A DNA stretch of 64,000 bases. Source: an uncultured Microbacteriaceae bacterium (lineage in GTDB: Bacteria > Actinomycetota > Actinomycetes > Actinomycetales > Microbacteriaceae). Numbering within the stretch: position 1 is the stretch's first letter; every line of letters begins with the position of its first letter. The position numbers were made by a program, and so were the translations under genes. A model generated the notes under the pieces. It made no database searches, was not told the origin of the DNA, and worked only from the letters and a program-made list of their open reading frames with translations. Below, piece after piece: positions 33,501-42,612 of the stretch. Where the stretch lies: the NCBI GenBank assembly GCA_937124545.1, contig CAKZKU010000272.1, positions 29,700-93,699 on the forward strand. The letters are read 5' to 3'.

Positions 33501-34070
33501 AAAGACATCCAAAATTCCACCGCGAAGAGCAAATTCGCCACGCCTGGTGACCAAATCCACCCGCTGATAGGCGGAGTCCACCAGATACTCGGTCCATTCC
33601 TCGAGCGTTCGGCTGGTGTCCCCGATCGTGGCGACGAAGGACTCAACGTCGGCAAGCGCTGGATTCACCGGCTGAACCAGTGCGCGAATGGAAGCCACCA
33701 CAATCAGTGAGCCCTCCGCAGTGCCCGCTGAAATCGAGTGCAAAGCGCGAAGCGCGCTTCTTCGGCGCGCGACTGTTTCAGGGTGGGGGCTTAGCCGCTC
33801 GTGGGGAAGCGTTTCCCACGCGGGAAAGTCCAGGACAGACGTGGTCGCTGGCACCATGGTGCGCAATTGGTCCCGCAATTGATCAGACTCTCGCCCAGTA
33901 GGACACACGACCACCGTGGTCGAGGGGGAACGCGCCGAGGACACTCCCGCGATGTAGGGGGCCCATATTCCCTGCGGCAACACCACCGAGCCGCCCGTGG
34001 ACGCAAGATTCAGCGCAGACTGAAGCCCCTCATCCTGGGATAACCAGGGGATCAGCGTGTCTAGGCTCAC
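30537..34070 (-). CDS. mfd: Transcription-repair coupling factor
   Basis: 1177-aa ORF; [54 protein letters not shown]; CarD-like RID domain. Confidence 0.97.
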   Translation of the reverse strand: [1177 protein letters not shown]

Positions 34071-34080
34071 TGAGCCAACC

Positions 34081-34647
34081 CTACGCGTCAGCAGATGGGG
34101 AATGAATGCGACCCTGCGCTGCGGTCAGCCCTTCCGTCGCCAGTAACTCGATAGCACTACAGACGGTGTTGAACGTCTGGGCCATGGTCTGCTCCTGTTC
34201 AGGTGTGTGCTTCTGCAACACATAATCTGCGGGCGGGATACGACCTTCGGGCCGACCAATACCGACTCGGATTCTCAGAAACTCTGGGGTTCCTAGTGCC
34301 TGGGCAATATCGCGGATGCCGTTGTGGCCCGCGTGGCCACCGCCCTTTTTGAGCCGGACGACGCCTGGCTCCAGGTCCAACTCGTCGTGAACAACAATCA
34401 GTTGTTCGGCCGGAATTTTGTAGAACGCGAGCATGGCCCGCACGGGTGCGCCCGATACGTTCATGAAGCTGGTGGTCGTCGCGAGATGCAGGCGGATTCC
34501 CGCGGGGTGGTTGGCAATCGCCACCATCCCGTGGGATTTCATTTTGGAGAAGCTTTCCCCGGCACTCGCAGCGCAGGCGACAACCGCGCGCTCACCCACA
34601 TTGTGGCGCGTTAGTTCATAGCGAGAGCCCGGGTTACCGAGCCCCAC
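34081..34647 (-). CDS. pth: Peptidyl-tRNA hydrolase (start uncertain)
   Basis: GLGNPGSRYELTRHNVGERAV; FMNVSGAPV; VVHDELDLEPGVVRLKKGGGHAGHNGIRDI. Confidence 0.94.
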   Translation of the reverse strand: MGLGNPGSRYELTRHNVGERAVVACAASAGESFSKMKSHGMVAIANHPAGIRLHLATTTSFMNVSGAPVRAMLAFYKIPAEQLIVVHDELDLEPGVVRLKKGGGHAGHNGIRDIAQALGTPEFLRIRVGIGRPEGRIPPADYVLQKHTPEQEQTMAQTFNTVCSAIELLATEGLTAAQGRIHSPSADA

Positions 34648-34700
34648 AATGAGCCACCGGGAAGTGGCGGGTGGAGTTTTTGCTCCTAGCCAGCGCAGGG

Positions 34701-35333
34701 CTATTCGCCACCGTCATCACTGGAAGACTCTTCCGCCGAATCAGAGCCAGCATCCGCAGCGCCGTCTTCGTCAACCGCCGGAGCGGCTTCTTCCACCTTC
34801 GGAGGCAGCTGGATCGTGAGGATCAGCATCTCTGGGTCACTCAGCAGGCTCGTGCCCTCCGGCAGAACGATTTCGCCCGCGTGGATTTGTGCACCCTCTT
34901 CAAGGCCCTGAACACTGACCGAGACCGACTCGGGGATGTGCGTGGCTTCTGCTTCAACGCTGATCGCGCCGTGCTCGAGCTGGACCATGGTGCCGGAGAA
35001 GGATTCACCCTCCACGTGCACGGCAATATCCACGGTGACCTTTTCACCCTTGCGCACGATCACCAGGTCGAGGTGCTCGATGATTTGGCGTACCGGGTCG
35101 CGCTGGACGTCTTTGATCAGGACAAGCTGCTTCTCGTCCGGCATTTTCAGGTCAATCAGTGCGTTTGCGCGTCGCGCAATCAGCGTTGTTTCGTGAGCGG
35201 GAACCGCAACATGCAACGGCGCAGCACCGTGCCCATAAACAACAGCAGGGATTTTGCCTGCCTGGCGCAGCTTGCGGGCAGCACCTTTTCCAAAACTCGT
35301 GCGGATGTCCGCGTCGACGTGATTTTCAGCCAT
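34701..35333 (-). CDS. rplY: 50S ribosomal protein L25/general stress protein Ctc
   Basis: IRTSFGKGAARKLRQAGKIPAVVYGHGAAPLHVAV; C-terminal TL5 domain. Confidence 0.95.
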   Translation of the reverse strand: MAENHVDADIRTSFGKGAARKLRQAGKIPAVVYGHGAAPLHVAVPAHETTLIARRANALIDLKMPDEKQLVLIKDVQRDPVRQIIEHLDLVIVRKGEKVTVDIAVHVEGESFSGTMVQLEHGAISVEAEATHIPESVSVSVQGLEEGAQIHAGEIVLPEGTSLLSDPEMLILTIQLPPKVEEAAPAVDEDGAADAGSDSAEESSSDDGGE

Positions 35334-35484
35334 GTTTTTGCTCCTGTGTGGGATTTCTCGAACTCGAACGCCTTAGCGTGAGGAGAGACCGCAGGAGCCT
35401 TCTCCGCCGCGTCGATTACGAAGTGTGATGTCACACCTCCTCGCCGAAGTACCTCGTAATCGTAGCGGGGAATCCCGCACGCGT

Positions 35485-36711
35485 CTATCCCGCGTGACGA
35501 CGACGTTGGTGCAGGCCCCACCACACCACAGCGCCCAGGGTGAGCGCCCCTGCGCCGGCAACGAGCGAGATAGCAGGCAAGGCAAACACCAGCGAAACGC
35601 ATCCGGCAAGGCCAAGCCAGGCCACAACCACCGGCAGGCGCCGATCTTGCCGTGGGACCCGGAGCACGCTGAGGTGTCCGATCGCGTAATAGCTCAGCAC
35701 TGTCGCCGAAGACAAACCCACCAGCCACAGCGGATCGAGGACGGCAGCGGCCACGATTGCGAGCGCTGCCATCGCAACCTCGGCGCGCATCGGGCTGCCG
35801 GTGCGCACAGAGACCACCGCCAAACCTTGGGGCAAATCGCTGCTCTGCGACATAGCCATCGCCGTTCGAGACAAACCCGCCAGCAGGGCACCCAAGGATC
35901 CCAAGCACGCCAGTACAGCAGCTATCACCACGAGCCCGCGCCATGAGTCACCCGCTGCGTCAGCGAGGGGCGCTGCGGAGGCGACCACGTCGCTGGCTCC
36001 CAGCGCGCGCACCACGCTGACCCCCACTGCAACATAAAGGGCAATGACAGCGACGAGTGTCCCCACAATCACACGAGGGAGAACAGTGGCGGGATTTTTC
36101 ACTTCGGCACCGAGGGTGGCCATCCGGGCGTAGCCGGCAAAGGCGAAGAACATCAGACCCGCTGCCTGCCAGAGACTGTAGGCATCCGTCGACAACGTGA
36201 CCGGGAGGACGCTGGGCGCGCTGGCGGCCGAGAAAATAACGGCGAGCAGTACTGCGACGACCAACGCCGTCACCACCAGGGCCACAGCTGCGGTGGAGCG
36301 GATCCCCGTGATGTTGATCAGAGCAAACACGGCAACGAGAGCCGGAGCCACCCATTGCGCGTGGTCGGGAAGAGCGTAGGTCGCGGCAATCAGGGCGATG
36401 GCCGCAGCTGAGGAGAGTTTGCCGATCAGAAACAACCAGCCGGCAAAAAAACCAGCACCGGGCGAGAGGTATCGCCTGGCGTAGGCGTAAACACCACCTG
36501 ATTCGGGCACCAACAAGGCCAACTGCGCCACGCTCAGGGCGTTCAGAAGCGACAGAAAACCAGCAAGAACAATTGCCACAACGAACAAGCTTCCCGCCCG
36601 CTCGAGTACCGGACCCCACACCCAGAACACGCCCGCACCCAGCATGGCGGAGACGCCGATCCCCGCTGCTGCCAGAGGGCCTAGAACCCTTCGCACAGTG
36701 GCCACTGGCAC
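35485..36711 (-). CDS. APC family amino acid permease
   Basis: MLGAGVFWVWGPVLERAGSL...; multi-TM; VPESGGVYAYARRYLSPGAGFFAGWLF. Confidence 0.92.
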   Translation of the reverse strand: MPVATVRRVLGPLAAAGIGVSAMLGAGVFWVWGPVLERAGSLFVVAIVLAGFLSLLNALSVAQLALLVPESGGVYAYARRYLSPGAGFFAGWLFLIGKLSSAAAIALIAATYALPDHAQWVAPALVAVFALINITGIRSTAAVALVVTALVVAVLLAVIFSAASAPSVLPVTLSTDAYSLWQAAGLMFFAFAGYARMATLGAEVKNPATVLPRVIVGTLVAVIALYVAVGVSVVRALGASDVVASAAPLADAAGDSWRGLVVIAAVLACLGSLGALLAGLSRTAMAMSQSSDLPQGLAVVSVRTGSPMRAEVAMAALAIVAAAVLDPLWLVGLSSATVLSYYAIGHLSVLRVPRQDRRLPVVVAWLGLAGCVSLVFALPAISLVAGAGALTLGAVVWWGLHQRRRHAG

Positions 36712-36744
36712 ACTATAACCAGGCCAAGAATCGAAAAGGTAAAC

Positions 36745-37092
36745 ATGTCGGTGGACGCAGAAGACTTCGGGGAACCCGAGCGCCCGCTCTATTCGCGCAG
36801 ACGGCGCCGACTCCTACAAATCGTTGTTTCGCTGGCAATTATCGCCCTGGTCTTGCCGGGGGTGTTGATCACGTGGGTTACCCAGGTCCAGACAGCCCAG
36901 TACGCCTGCCAAATCGCTGCTGCCTACTACGCACCGGGGGCTCAGCGCTCGAAGGCAGCCTTTGAGCTGGGCAACTCAGACGTGTTGGGCTGGAATTGCT
37001 ATGTCGAAATTGACGGGCAGGATGACTTTTTTATCGCCCACCTGGGCGTCATCCCTGGCGCGCCGCGCCTGGTTCCCCTGACCGGAAGTTAG
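36745..37092 (+). CDS. Hypothetical single-TM protein
   Basis: MSVDAEDFGEPERPLYSRRRRRLLQIVVSLAIIALVLPGVLITWV...; no family recognised. Confidence 0.75.
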   Translation: MSVDAEDFGEPERPLYSRRRRRLLQIVVSLAIIALVLPGVLITWVTQVQTAQYACQIAAAYYAPGAQRSKAAFELGNSDVLGWNCYVEIDGQDDFFIAHLGVIPGAPRLVPLTGS

Positions 37093-38066
37093 GCAGCCCC
37101 GTCAAACATTGAGGTAACCGAACCATCCTCGAATACCTCGCGAATGGCGCGAGCCAGCAGGGGCGCGATGGGAAGAACCGTGAGGCGATCCCAGTGCTTG
37201 TCCGCGGGGAGCGGGAGAGTGTCGGTCACCACAACTTCGTCGATGAAATCTGACTGCAACACCGTGGAGGCGGGGTCGGAGAAGACCGCGTGGGTGGCGG
37301 CAACAATCACGCCGGTGGCACCAGAGTTCTTAAGCGCTTCGGCAGCTTTCGCAATGGTGCGGCCGGTGTCGATCATGTCGTCCACCAGCAGACACACTCG
37401 GCCGTCGACCTCACCCACGATTTCGTGCACAGAAACATCGTTGTGAACCGCGGGGTCACGACGCTTGTGAATGATCGCCAGCGGGGCACCTAGCTTGTCG
37501 CTCCAGATATCAGCGACGCGGACGCGTCCCATGTCGGGGCTGACCACCGTCAGAGTGTCGGGGTCCAGCTTTTCCTTGAAGTGCTGAAGCAGGACCGGCA
37601 TAGCAAAAAGGTGGTCCACGGGGCCGTCAAAAAAGCCTTGAATTTGGGCGGCGTGAAGATCAACGCTCATGATGCGATCGGCGCCAGCCGCTTTGAACAG
37701 GTCCGCCATCAAACGGGCAGAAATCGGTTCCCGACCGCGACCCTTCTTGTCCTGACGGGCGTAGGGATAAAACGGTGCCACCACGGTGATGCGTTTGGCG
37801 CTCGCCCGTTTGAGGGCATCGACCATGATGAGCTGCTCCATCACCCATTGATTGATCGGTTCCGAATGCGATTGGATGACAAAAACGTCGGAGCCACGAA
37901 CACTATCGCCGTACCGGGCGTAAATCTCCCCGTTGGCAAAAGTTTTTGTGTCTGCAGAAACGAGCTCTGTGCCGAGCTCCCGTGCAACCGCTTCGGCGAG
38001 AGCCGGGTGAGCGCGACCACTCACGAGAACGAGATTTTTCTTGGGAGTGGCGGAAATGTGCGTCAC
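37089..38066 (-). CDS. prs: Ribose-phosphate pyrophosphokinase
   Basis: LVSGRAHPALAEAVARELG; DLHAAQIQGFFDGPVDHL; VDDMIDTGRTIAKAAEAL. Confidence 0.97.
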   Translation of the reverse strand: MTHISATPKKNLVLVSGRAHPALAEAVARELGTELVSADTKTFANGEIYARYGDSVRGSDVFVIQSHSEPINQWVMEQLIMVDALKRASAKRITVVAPFYPYARQDKKGRGREPISARLMADLFKAAGADRIMSVDLHAAQIQGFFDGPVDHLFAMPVLLQHFKEKLDPDTLTVVSPDMGRVRVADIWSDKLGAPLAIIHKRRDPAVHNDVSVHEIVGEVDGRVCLLVDDMIDTGRTIAKAAEALKNSGATGVIVAATHAVFSDPASTVLQSDFIDEVVVTDTLPLPADKHWDRLTVLPIAPLLARAIREVFEDGSVTSMFDGAA

Positions 38067-38096
38067 GGAATTAGGGCTTTCTCCTGCGATAAGCGG

Positions 38097-39536
38097 TCAT
38101 GGTTTCTTTTTACCGGTGGAAGCATTCTTCGCAGCCGTGGCAGCCGGCGAGCCTTCACGGTTCTGTTCAACCCAGCCTTCAAGGTTGCGCTGCGGGGCGA
38201 TACTCATCGCCAAAGCGCCAGGTTCCACTGCGCGGCGCACGACGGCGCCCGCTGCGGTGTACGAACCGTCACCGAGTTCCACCGGGGCGACAAATACCGT
38301 GTGTGAACCGGTGCGCACCTGGGCACCGATGGTGGTGCGGTGCTTCTGGCTTCCGTCATAGTTCGCCGTAATGGCCCCAGCACCAATGTTGGTTCCTTCA
38401 CCCACATCGCTGTCGCCGATGTAGCTCAGGTGCGGCACCTTTGCTCCGCGCTGCAGCGTCGAGTTTTTCACCTCAACAAAGGCGCCCACTTTTCCCTCCG
38501 GTCCAACGGAGGTACCCGGGCGTAGGTAAGAAAAAGGCCCAATCGACGCGTGTTCGTGAATATGGGCGCCCAGGGCGTGGGTGCGCACCACGGTGGCGTG
38601 GGATTCCACGGTGCAGTCCACGAGTGTGGTGTCCGGACCGATGGTGGCGTGAGAATCAATGCGCGTGGAACCCCCCAGGTGAACACCGGGCAACAGCGTG
38701 ACGTCTGGCGCAAGCTCCACCGAGAGATCGATCATGGTGCTGGCGGGATCCTGAATGGTCACACCGCTGAGCTGCCATCCGCGGACCGTCATACGAGTCA
38801 GTCGCGCCTGGACGTCACTGAGCTGCGCGCGGTCATTAATACCTTCCAGTAACCACGAATCCTCGACAAGAACTCCAGCAACGGGATGCCCCGCTTGGTG
38901 AAGAGATTCGACCATATCCGTGAGGTACTTCTCGCCCTGCGCGTTATCGGTGCCGAGTGCGGCCAGTGCCGCTGAGGCCGCGGATCTCTCCACGAAATAC
39001 ACGCCCGCGTTGATCTCTTCGATCGCCCGCTCGTCCTCGGTGGCGTCAGCATCTTCGACGATGCGAGCTACTCCCCCAGATTCGGTGCGAATAACCCGGC
39101 CGTACCCGGCGGGGTCGTCTGGCACCGTCGTCAGCAGGGTAAGAGCGGTGCCCTCGGCTCGGTGATGGTCCAAGACCGCGTGCAGGGTGTCGGAATCCAG
39201 CAGTGGAACGTCACCGCTGATGACCACCACGTCACCCGAAAAATCCTTGGGAAGCGCCTGAAGCGCAAGCTCAACAGCGCGACCTGTGCCAGGAACATCG
39301 TCTTGGTCCACTATCAACGCGTCTTCGACATAATCGTTGACCACATCGGCGACGGCATCGCGCTGATGGCGCACCACGACAGCAATGTGATCGGGCTCCA
39401 GTGCGCTCGCTGTCGAGAGGACATGTCCAATGAGAGGAACACCGGAGAGCGGATGAAGCACTTTGGCAATCTCGGATTTCATCCGGGTGCCCTGCCCCGC
39501 GGCAAGCACCACGACGGCGAGCGCTGATTGCGTCAT
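38097..39536 (-). CDS. glmU: Bifunctional GlmU (UDP-GlcNAc pyrophosphorylase/GlcN-1-P acetyltransferase)
   Basis: VVVLAAGQGTRMKSEIAKVLHPLSG; C-terminal left-handed beta-helix NIGAGAITANYDGSQKHRTTIG; true start 39536, the longer ORF extends across tRNA-Gln. Confidence 0.96.
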   Translation of the reverse strand: MTQSALAVVVLAAGQGTRMKSEIAKVLHPLSGVPLIGHVLSTASALEPDHIAVVVRHQRDAVADVVNDYVEDALIVDQDDVPGTGRAVELALQALPKDFSGDVVVISGDVPLLDSDTLHAVLDHHRAEGTALTLLTTVPDDPAGYGRVIRTESGGVARIVEDADATEDERAIEEINAGVYFVERSAASAALAALGTDNAQGEKYLTDMVESLHQAGHPVAGVLVEDSWLLEGINDRAQLSDVQARLTRMTVRGWQLSGVTIQDPASTMIDLSVELAPDVTLLPGVHLGGSTRIDSHATIGPDTTLVDCTVESHATVVRTHALGAHIHEHASIGPFSYLRPGTSVGPEGKVGAFVEVKNSTLQRGAKVPHLSYIGDSDVGEGTNIGAGAITANYDGSQKHRTTIGAQVRTGSHTVFVAPVELGDGSYTAAGAVVRRAVEPGALAMSIAPQRNLEGWVEQNREGSPAATAAKNASTGKKKP

Positions 39537-39586
39537 AAGTCCATTTAAGCGCACTGCGAGCTGTTGAGAAACCACCCCGTGGAAGA

Positions 39587-39661
39587 TGGCTCCGCCCCCA
39601 GGATTCGAACCTAGACCTAACAGCTCCAAAGGCTGTCGTGCTGCCGTTACACCAAGGCGGA
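39587..39661 (-). tRNA. tRNA-Gln (UUG)
   Basis: TCCGCCTTGGTGTAACGGCAGCACGACAGCCTTTGGAGCTGTTAGGTCTAGGTTCGAATCCTGGGGGCGGAGCCA; anticodon loop CTTTGGA; encoded CCA. Confidence 0.95.
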
Positions 39662-39708
39662 ATGGCCAGAGGCCTCCCCCATTGTGCCAGAGGAACGATA
39701 ATGGAGGG

Positions 39709-40209
39709 ATGACCACCCCCCGCGATGACGTTGATCGCATCGTCGAAGCGTGGCAACGGGAACGACCCGACCTGGATGTATCCCCCTTGGAAGTGCTGTC
39801 TCGAGTCAGCCGTATTGGCAAGCGCGTCGAAACGTTCCGAAAAACAGCGTTTCGCGCCAGCGGGTTGGAGTCGTGGGAATTTGATGTTTTGGCAGCCCTG
39901 CGTCGCGCGGGTTCCCCCTTTGCGCTGAGCCCCAAGAACTTGCTGCAAGAAACCCTGGTGAGTTCCGGTGCGATGACCCATCGCCTCGGAAAACTCGAGG
40001 GCAAAGGGCTGATCACCAGAACCTCGCACCCCGATGATGGTCGCGGAGTGGTGGTCATGCTCACGGAGCACGGCAAAAAGGCAATCGATATTGCCTTCTC
40101 GACACTGATCGACGCCGAACACGAATTATTGCGATCACTGCCCGAGGGCGACCGAGCATCAATGGCTCGCGCCTTGCGAACGCTGAGCTTGGACGTCGAG
40201 AGCCGGTAG
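39709..40209 (+). CDS. MarR family transcriptional regulator
   Basis: EFDVLAALRRAGSPFALSPKNLLQETLVSSGAMTHRLGKLEGKGLITRTSHPDDGRGVVVMLTEHGKKAI, MarR wHTH. Confidence 0.92.
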   Translation: MTTPRDDVDRIVEAWQRERPDLDVSPLEVLSRVSRIGKRVETFRKTAFRASGLESWEFDVLAALRRAGSPFALSPKNLLQETLVSSGAMTHRLGKLEGKGLITRTSHPDDGRGVVVMLTEHGKKAIDIAFSTLIDAEHELLRSLPEGDRASMARALRTLSLDVESR

Positions 40210-40269
40210 CACCCGTTGTCCGGGATGCGCGTGCGAGAATAAGAGCTCTTCCCGCCCCAAAAGGACATC

Positions 40270-40785
40270 GTGACCAGTAAAACTCCGCACGCCCTTCGCT
40301 GGTGGATTGGGCTTTCAGCCCTCGCCATTGTTGCCCTTGATCAGGGCACGAAATGGTGGGCAGAGTCCACTCTTGAGCTGCGCGAGTATGTTCCCGTTCT
40401 CGGCGATTTACTGGGCTGGCGCCTTGTCTATAACCCCGGTGCAGCTTTTGGTCTCGCTTCCGGCATGACCTGGATTTTGACCGTGGTTGCGGCCATCGCC
40501 GTGGTGGCGTTGGTCGTTATCTCCCTTCGGGCTTCACAAGTACCCGTGGCAATCGGGCTGGCGGGAATGCTCGGCGGCGCCATCAGCCACCTCGGAGACC
40601 GGCTTTTCCGCGAACCAGGTTTTGGCAAGGGTGAAATCGTCGATTTCATCGACTACGCGGGTTTCTTTGTCGGCAACATCGCCGACATCTTCTTGGTCGC
40701 CTCTGCGATTTACCTCGTGCTACTGAGCCTGTTCCAAAAAGAACCGGTCACACCAGATGAGCACCCCGCGGAGTCGACACCGTAG
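40270..40785 (+). CDS. lspA: Lipoprotein signal peptidase (signal peptidase II)
   Basis: ALDQGTKWWAESTLELREYVPVLGDLLGWRLVYNPGAAFGL; GGAISHLGDRLFRE; VDFIDYAGFFVGNIADIFLV. Confidence 0.95.
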   Translation: MTSKTPHALRWWIGLSALAIVALDQGTKWWAESTLELREYVPVLGDLLGWRLVYNPGAAFGLASGMTWILTVVAAIAVVALVVISLRASQVPVAIGLAGMLGGAISHLGDRLFREPGFGKGEIVDFIDYAGFFVGNIADIFLVASAIYLVLLSLFQKEPVTPDEHPAESTP

Positions 40786-41644
40786 GAATCGGTCGGTGGC
40801 CCTTGTCGTTCAAGGTCTGGACCAGATCCGCCTGGTGGGATGCGTCCCGCGTCAGGGCGACTAACGTCGGCCCTGAACCCGACACCATGGTGCGCAAAGC
40901 ACCCCCCATTTCGCTGTCCATGAGCCCGCTGATGAGCGGTGGATAGAGATCCGCAGCCATCGGGCCCAAGTCGTTTTCCAGGAACACGGCAAGCGTCTCT
41001 GCGTCACCCGCGGTGAGAGCCTCCGTGAGTTGTGGCGGAAGTTCGTTCGGTAATTCTTCGACGTCTCCCCCCGTCAGGGCGTCAAAACGCGCGTAGACCT
41101 CCGGTGTCGAGAGGTGATGATCGATGGGGAGTAATACCCAGAAAAACTCGGAGGAGTTCAACGCTTCGAGCGAGCTCCCGTTTCCTCGACCTAGAGCGGA
41201 ACCGCCGTGCAGCGCGAAGGGAACGTCCGCTCCCACACCCGCGGCGATGGTGTGAAGGGTGTGAGTATCCGCCTGGTTGCCCCAGAGCTCATTGAGTGCC
41301 ACGAGGGCAGCGGCAGCATCGGCGGATCCCCCGCCCATTCCTCCACCAACAGGAATGTTCTTGTGAATATGAAACGCCGCGGCCCCGTCATGGCCAATGG
41401 CCTCTGCGAGTGCCACCGCCGCCTGCACAACAATGTTGCTCTCATCAAGGGGAACCTGATCGAGAGGGAGGTCACCCTCCAGGGTGACGCGATAGGCGTC
41501 AGCGTTCTCCACGGTGACCGTCTCCCACAGCTCGAGCGCCTGGAACACCGTGAAAAGTTCGTGATAACCGGTTTCGTTGCGCGGACCAACCCGCAAGACC
41601 GGGTTGATTTTGCCAGGAGCCCTCGCGCTAACGGTCGTCATCAC
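40748..41644 (-). CDS. ispE: 4-diphosphocytidyl-2-C-methyl-D-erythritol kinase
   Basis: ARAPGKINPVLRVGPRNETGYHELFTVFQAL; IPVGGGMGGGSADAAAALVALN. Confidence 0.95.
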   Translation of the reverse strand: MMTTVSARAPGKINPVLRVGPRNETGYHELFTVFQALELWETVTVENADAYRVTLEGDLPLDQVPLDESNIVVQAAVALAEAIGHDGAAAFHIHKNIPVGGGMGGGSADAAAALVALNELWGNQADTHTLHTIAAGVGADVPFALHGGSALGRGNGSSLEALNSSEFFWVLLPIDHHLSTPEVYARFDALTGGDVEELPNELPPQLTEALTAGDAETLAVFLENDLGPMAADLYPPLISGLMDSEMGGALRTMVSGSGPTLVALTRDASHQADLVQTLNDKGHRPIPTVSTPRGAHLV

Positions 41645-41661
41645 GCCAGGGTAGTCGAGTG

Positions 41662-42612
41662 CTAGCGGTTTTCAAGGGGCACAATTTCCGGAACAATCGT
41701 GCGATAAACCATCATCCCGAGAATTTCGATCACCAGGTGCATCACCACAACGAGCGGGACGACCCCCCACATTTCCGGATCAAGCGCCATCACAATCGGC
41801 AACATGATGACCCCTCCACGCCCGGCACCCACGATCATGATGGCGCGTTTTTCGCTCGGGGTGAGGCTGACGAGAATGCCCGCCAACAAGCCCAAGGGTG
41901 CCAGCAACACGAGGAAGGAGAAGAACAGCGGCACCAAACGCAAAAGCTCAAAGAGCTCATCCACTTGTGCTGGGACGCGCAGCCACAGGGAAGAGGCCAC
42001 CCCCACCGCGATGAACACCACGGTGTAGTGGGCGAGTGTTCGTCGCGCACCCGCCCAGGAAGGCTGGCGTAACCCGACGAGCTGAACGATCACCGCGAGT
42101 GCGGCGGGCACCACGATAACGCCAAGAATCGCGCCAAAAGTGTCCGGTAAATCATCAAAACCCAACACCCCGCCACTTAGCCCGACAGCAAACAGCGGGA
42201 CCACCACGAGTTGTCCCACCAACAGGATGGGCTTGGCCCCCAACACACTTTCCACATCGCCACCGGCTTGCTTCACCGTGGTCAACGACAGCGCCACACC
42301 CGGTGCCAAAAGGACGAGGAGCAAGCCGACTTGAAGCGCCGGATGTTGCCAGAGCACCCTCGAGAGGATGAAGGCCACCGCGGGGACAACCAGCAGGTTG
42401 ACGGCAAAGAGCGCGACCAGAACGCGGGGCTTAGCGATCGCTTTTCCGAGCGATAGCAGTGGCAGACCTAACACCACGGCGAACACCATTGCTCCCAACG
42501 CAAACCAGGTGAACGACTCGAGCACCGTGGATGGCCAGGGGGCGAACCACCCCAACCCGAGGCCGATCACAACGGCTAACAAAATCCAGGCGCTTGATAG
42601 TGGTTGGCGCAT
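41662..42612 (-). CDS. Bile acid:sodium symporter / arsenic-resistance-type membrane transporter
   Basis: Ten-TM-like BASS family: LVALFAVNLLVVPAVAFILSRVLW..LLLVLLAPGVALSLTTVKQAGGD. Confidence 0.8.
   Translation of the reverse strand: MRQPLSSAWILLAVVIGLGLGWFAPWPSTVLESFTWFALGAMVFAVVLGLPLLSLGKAIAKPRVLVALFAVNLLVVPAVAFILSRVLWQHPALQVGLLLVLLAPGVALSLTTVKQAGGDVESVLGAKPILLVGQLVVVPLFAVGLSGGVLGFDDLPDTFGAILGVIVVPAALAVIVQLVGLRQPSWAGARRTLAHYTVVFIAVGVASSLWLRVPAQVDELFELLRLVPLFFSFLVLLAPLGLLAGILVSLTPSEKRAIMIVGAGRGGVIMLPIVMALDPEMWGVVPLVVVMHLVIEILGMMVYRTIVPEIVPLENR

Noticed and set aside
35180-35944. 254-aa minus-strand ORF overlapping the APC permease and rplY
   Set aside because: Out-of-frame overlap with two clear genes on the same strand; composition typical of a spurious frame.
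39537-40328. N-terminal extension of the glmU ORF (38097-40328) across tRNA-Gln and the MarR gene
   Set aside because: GlmU clearly starts at MTQSALAVVVLAAGQGTRM (39536); the extension is just an open frame.
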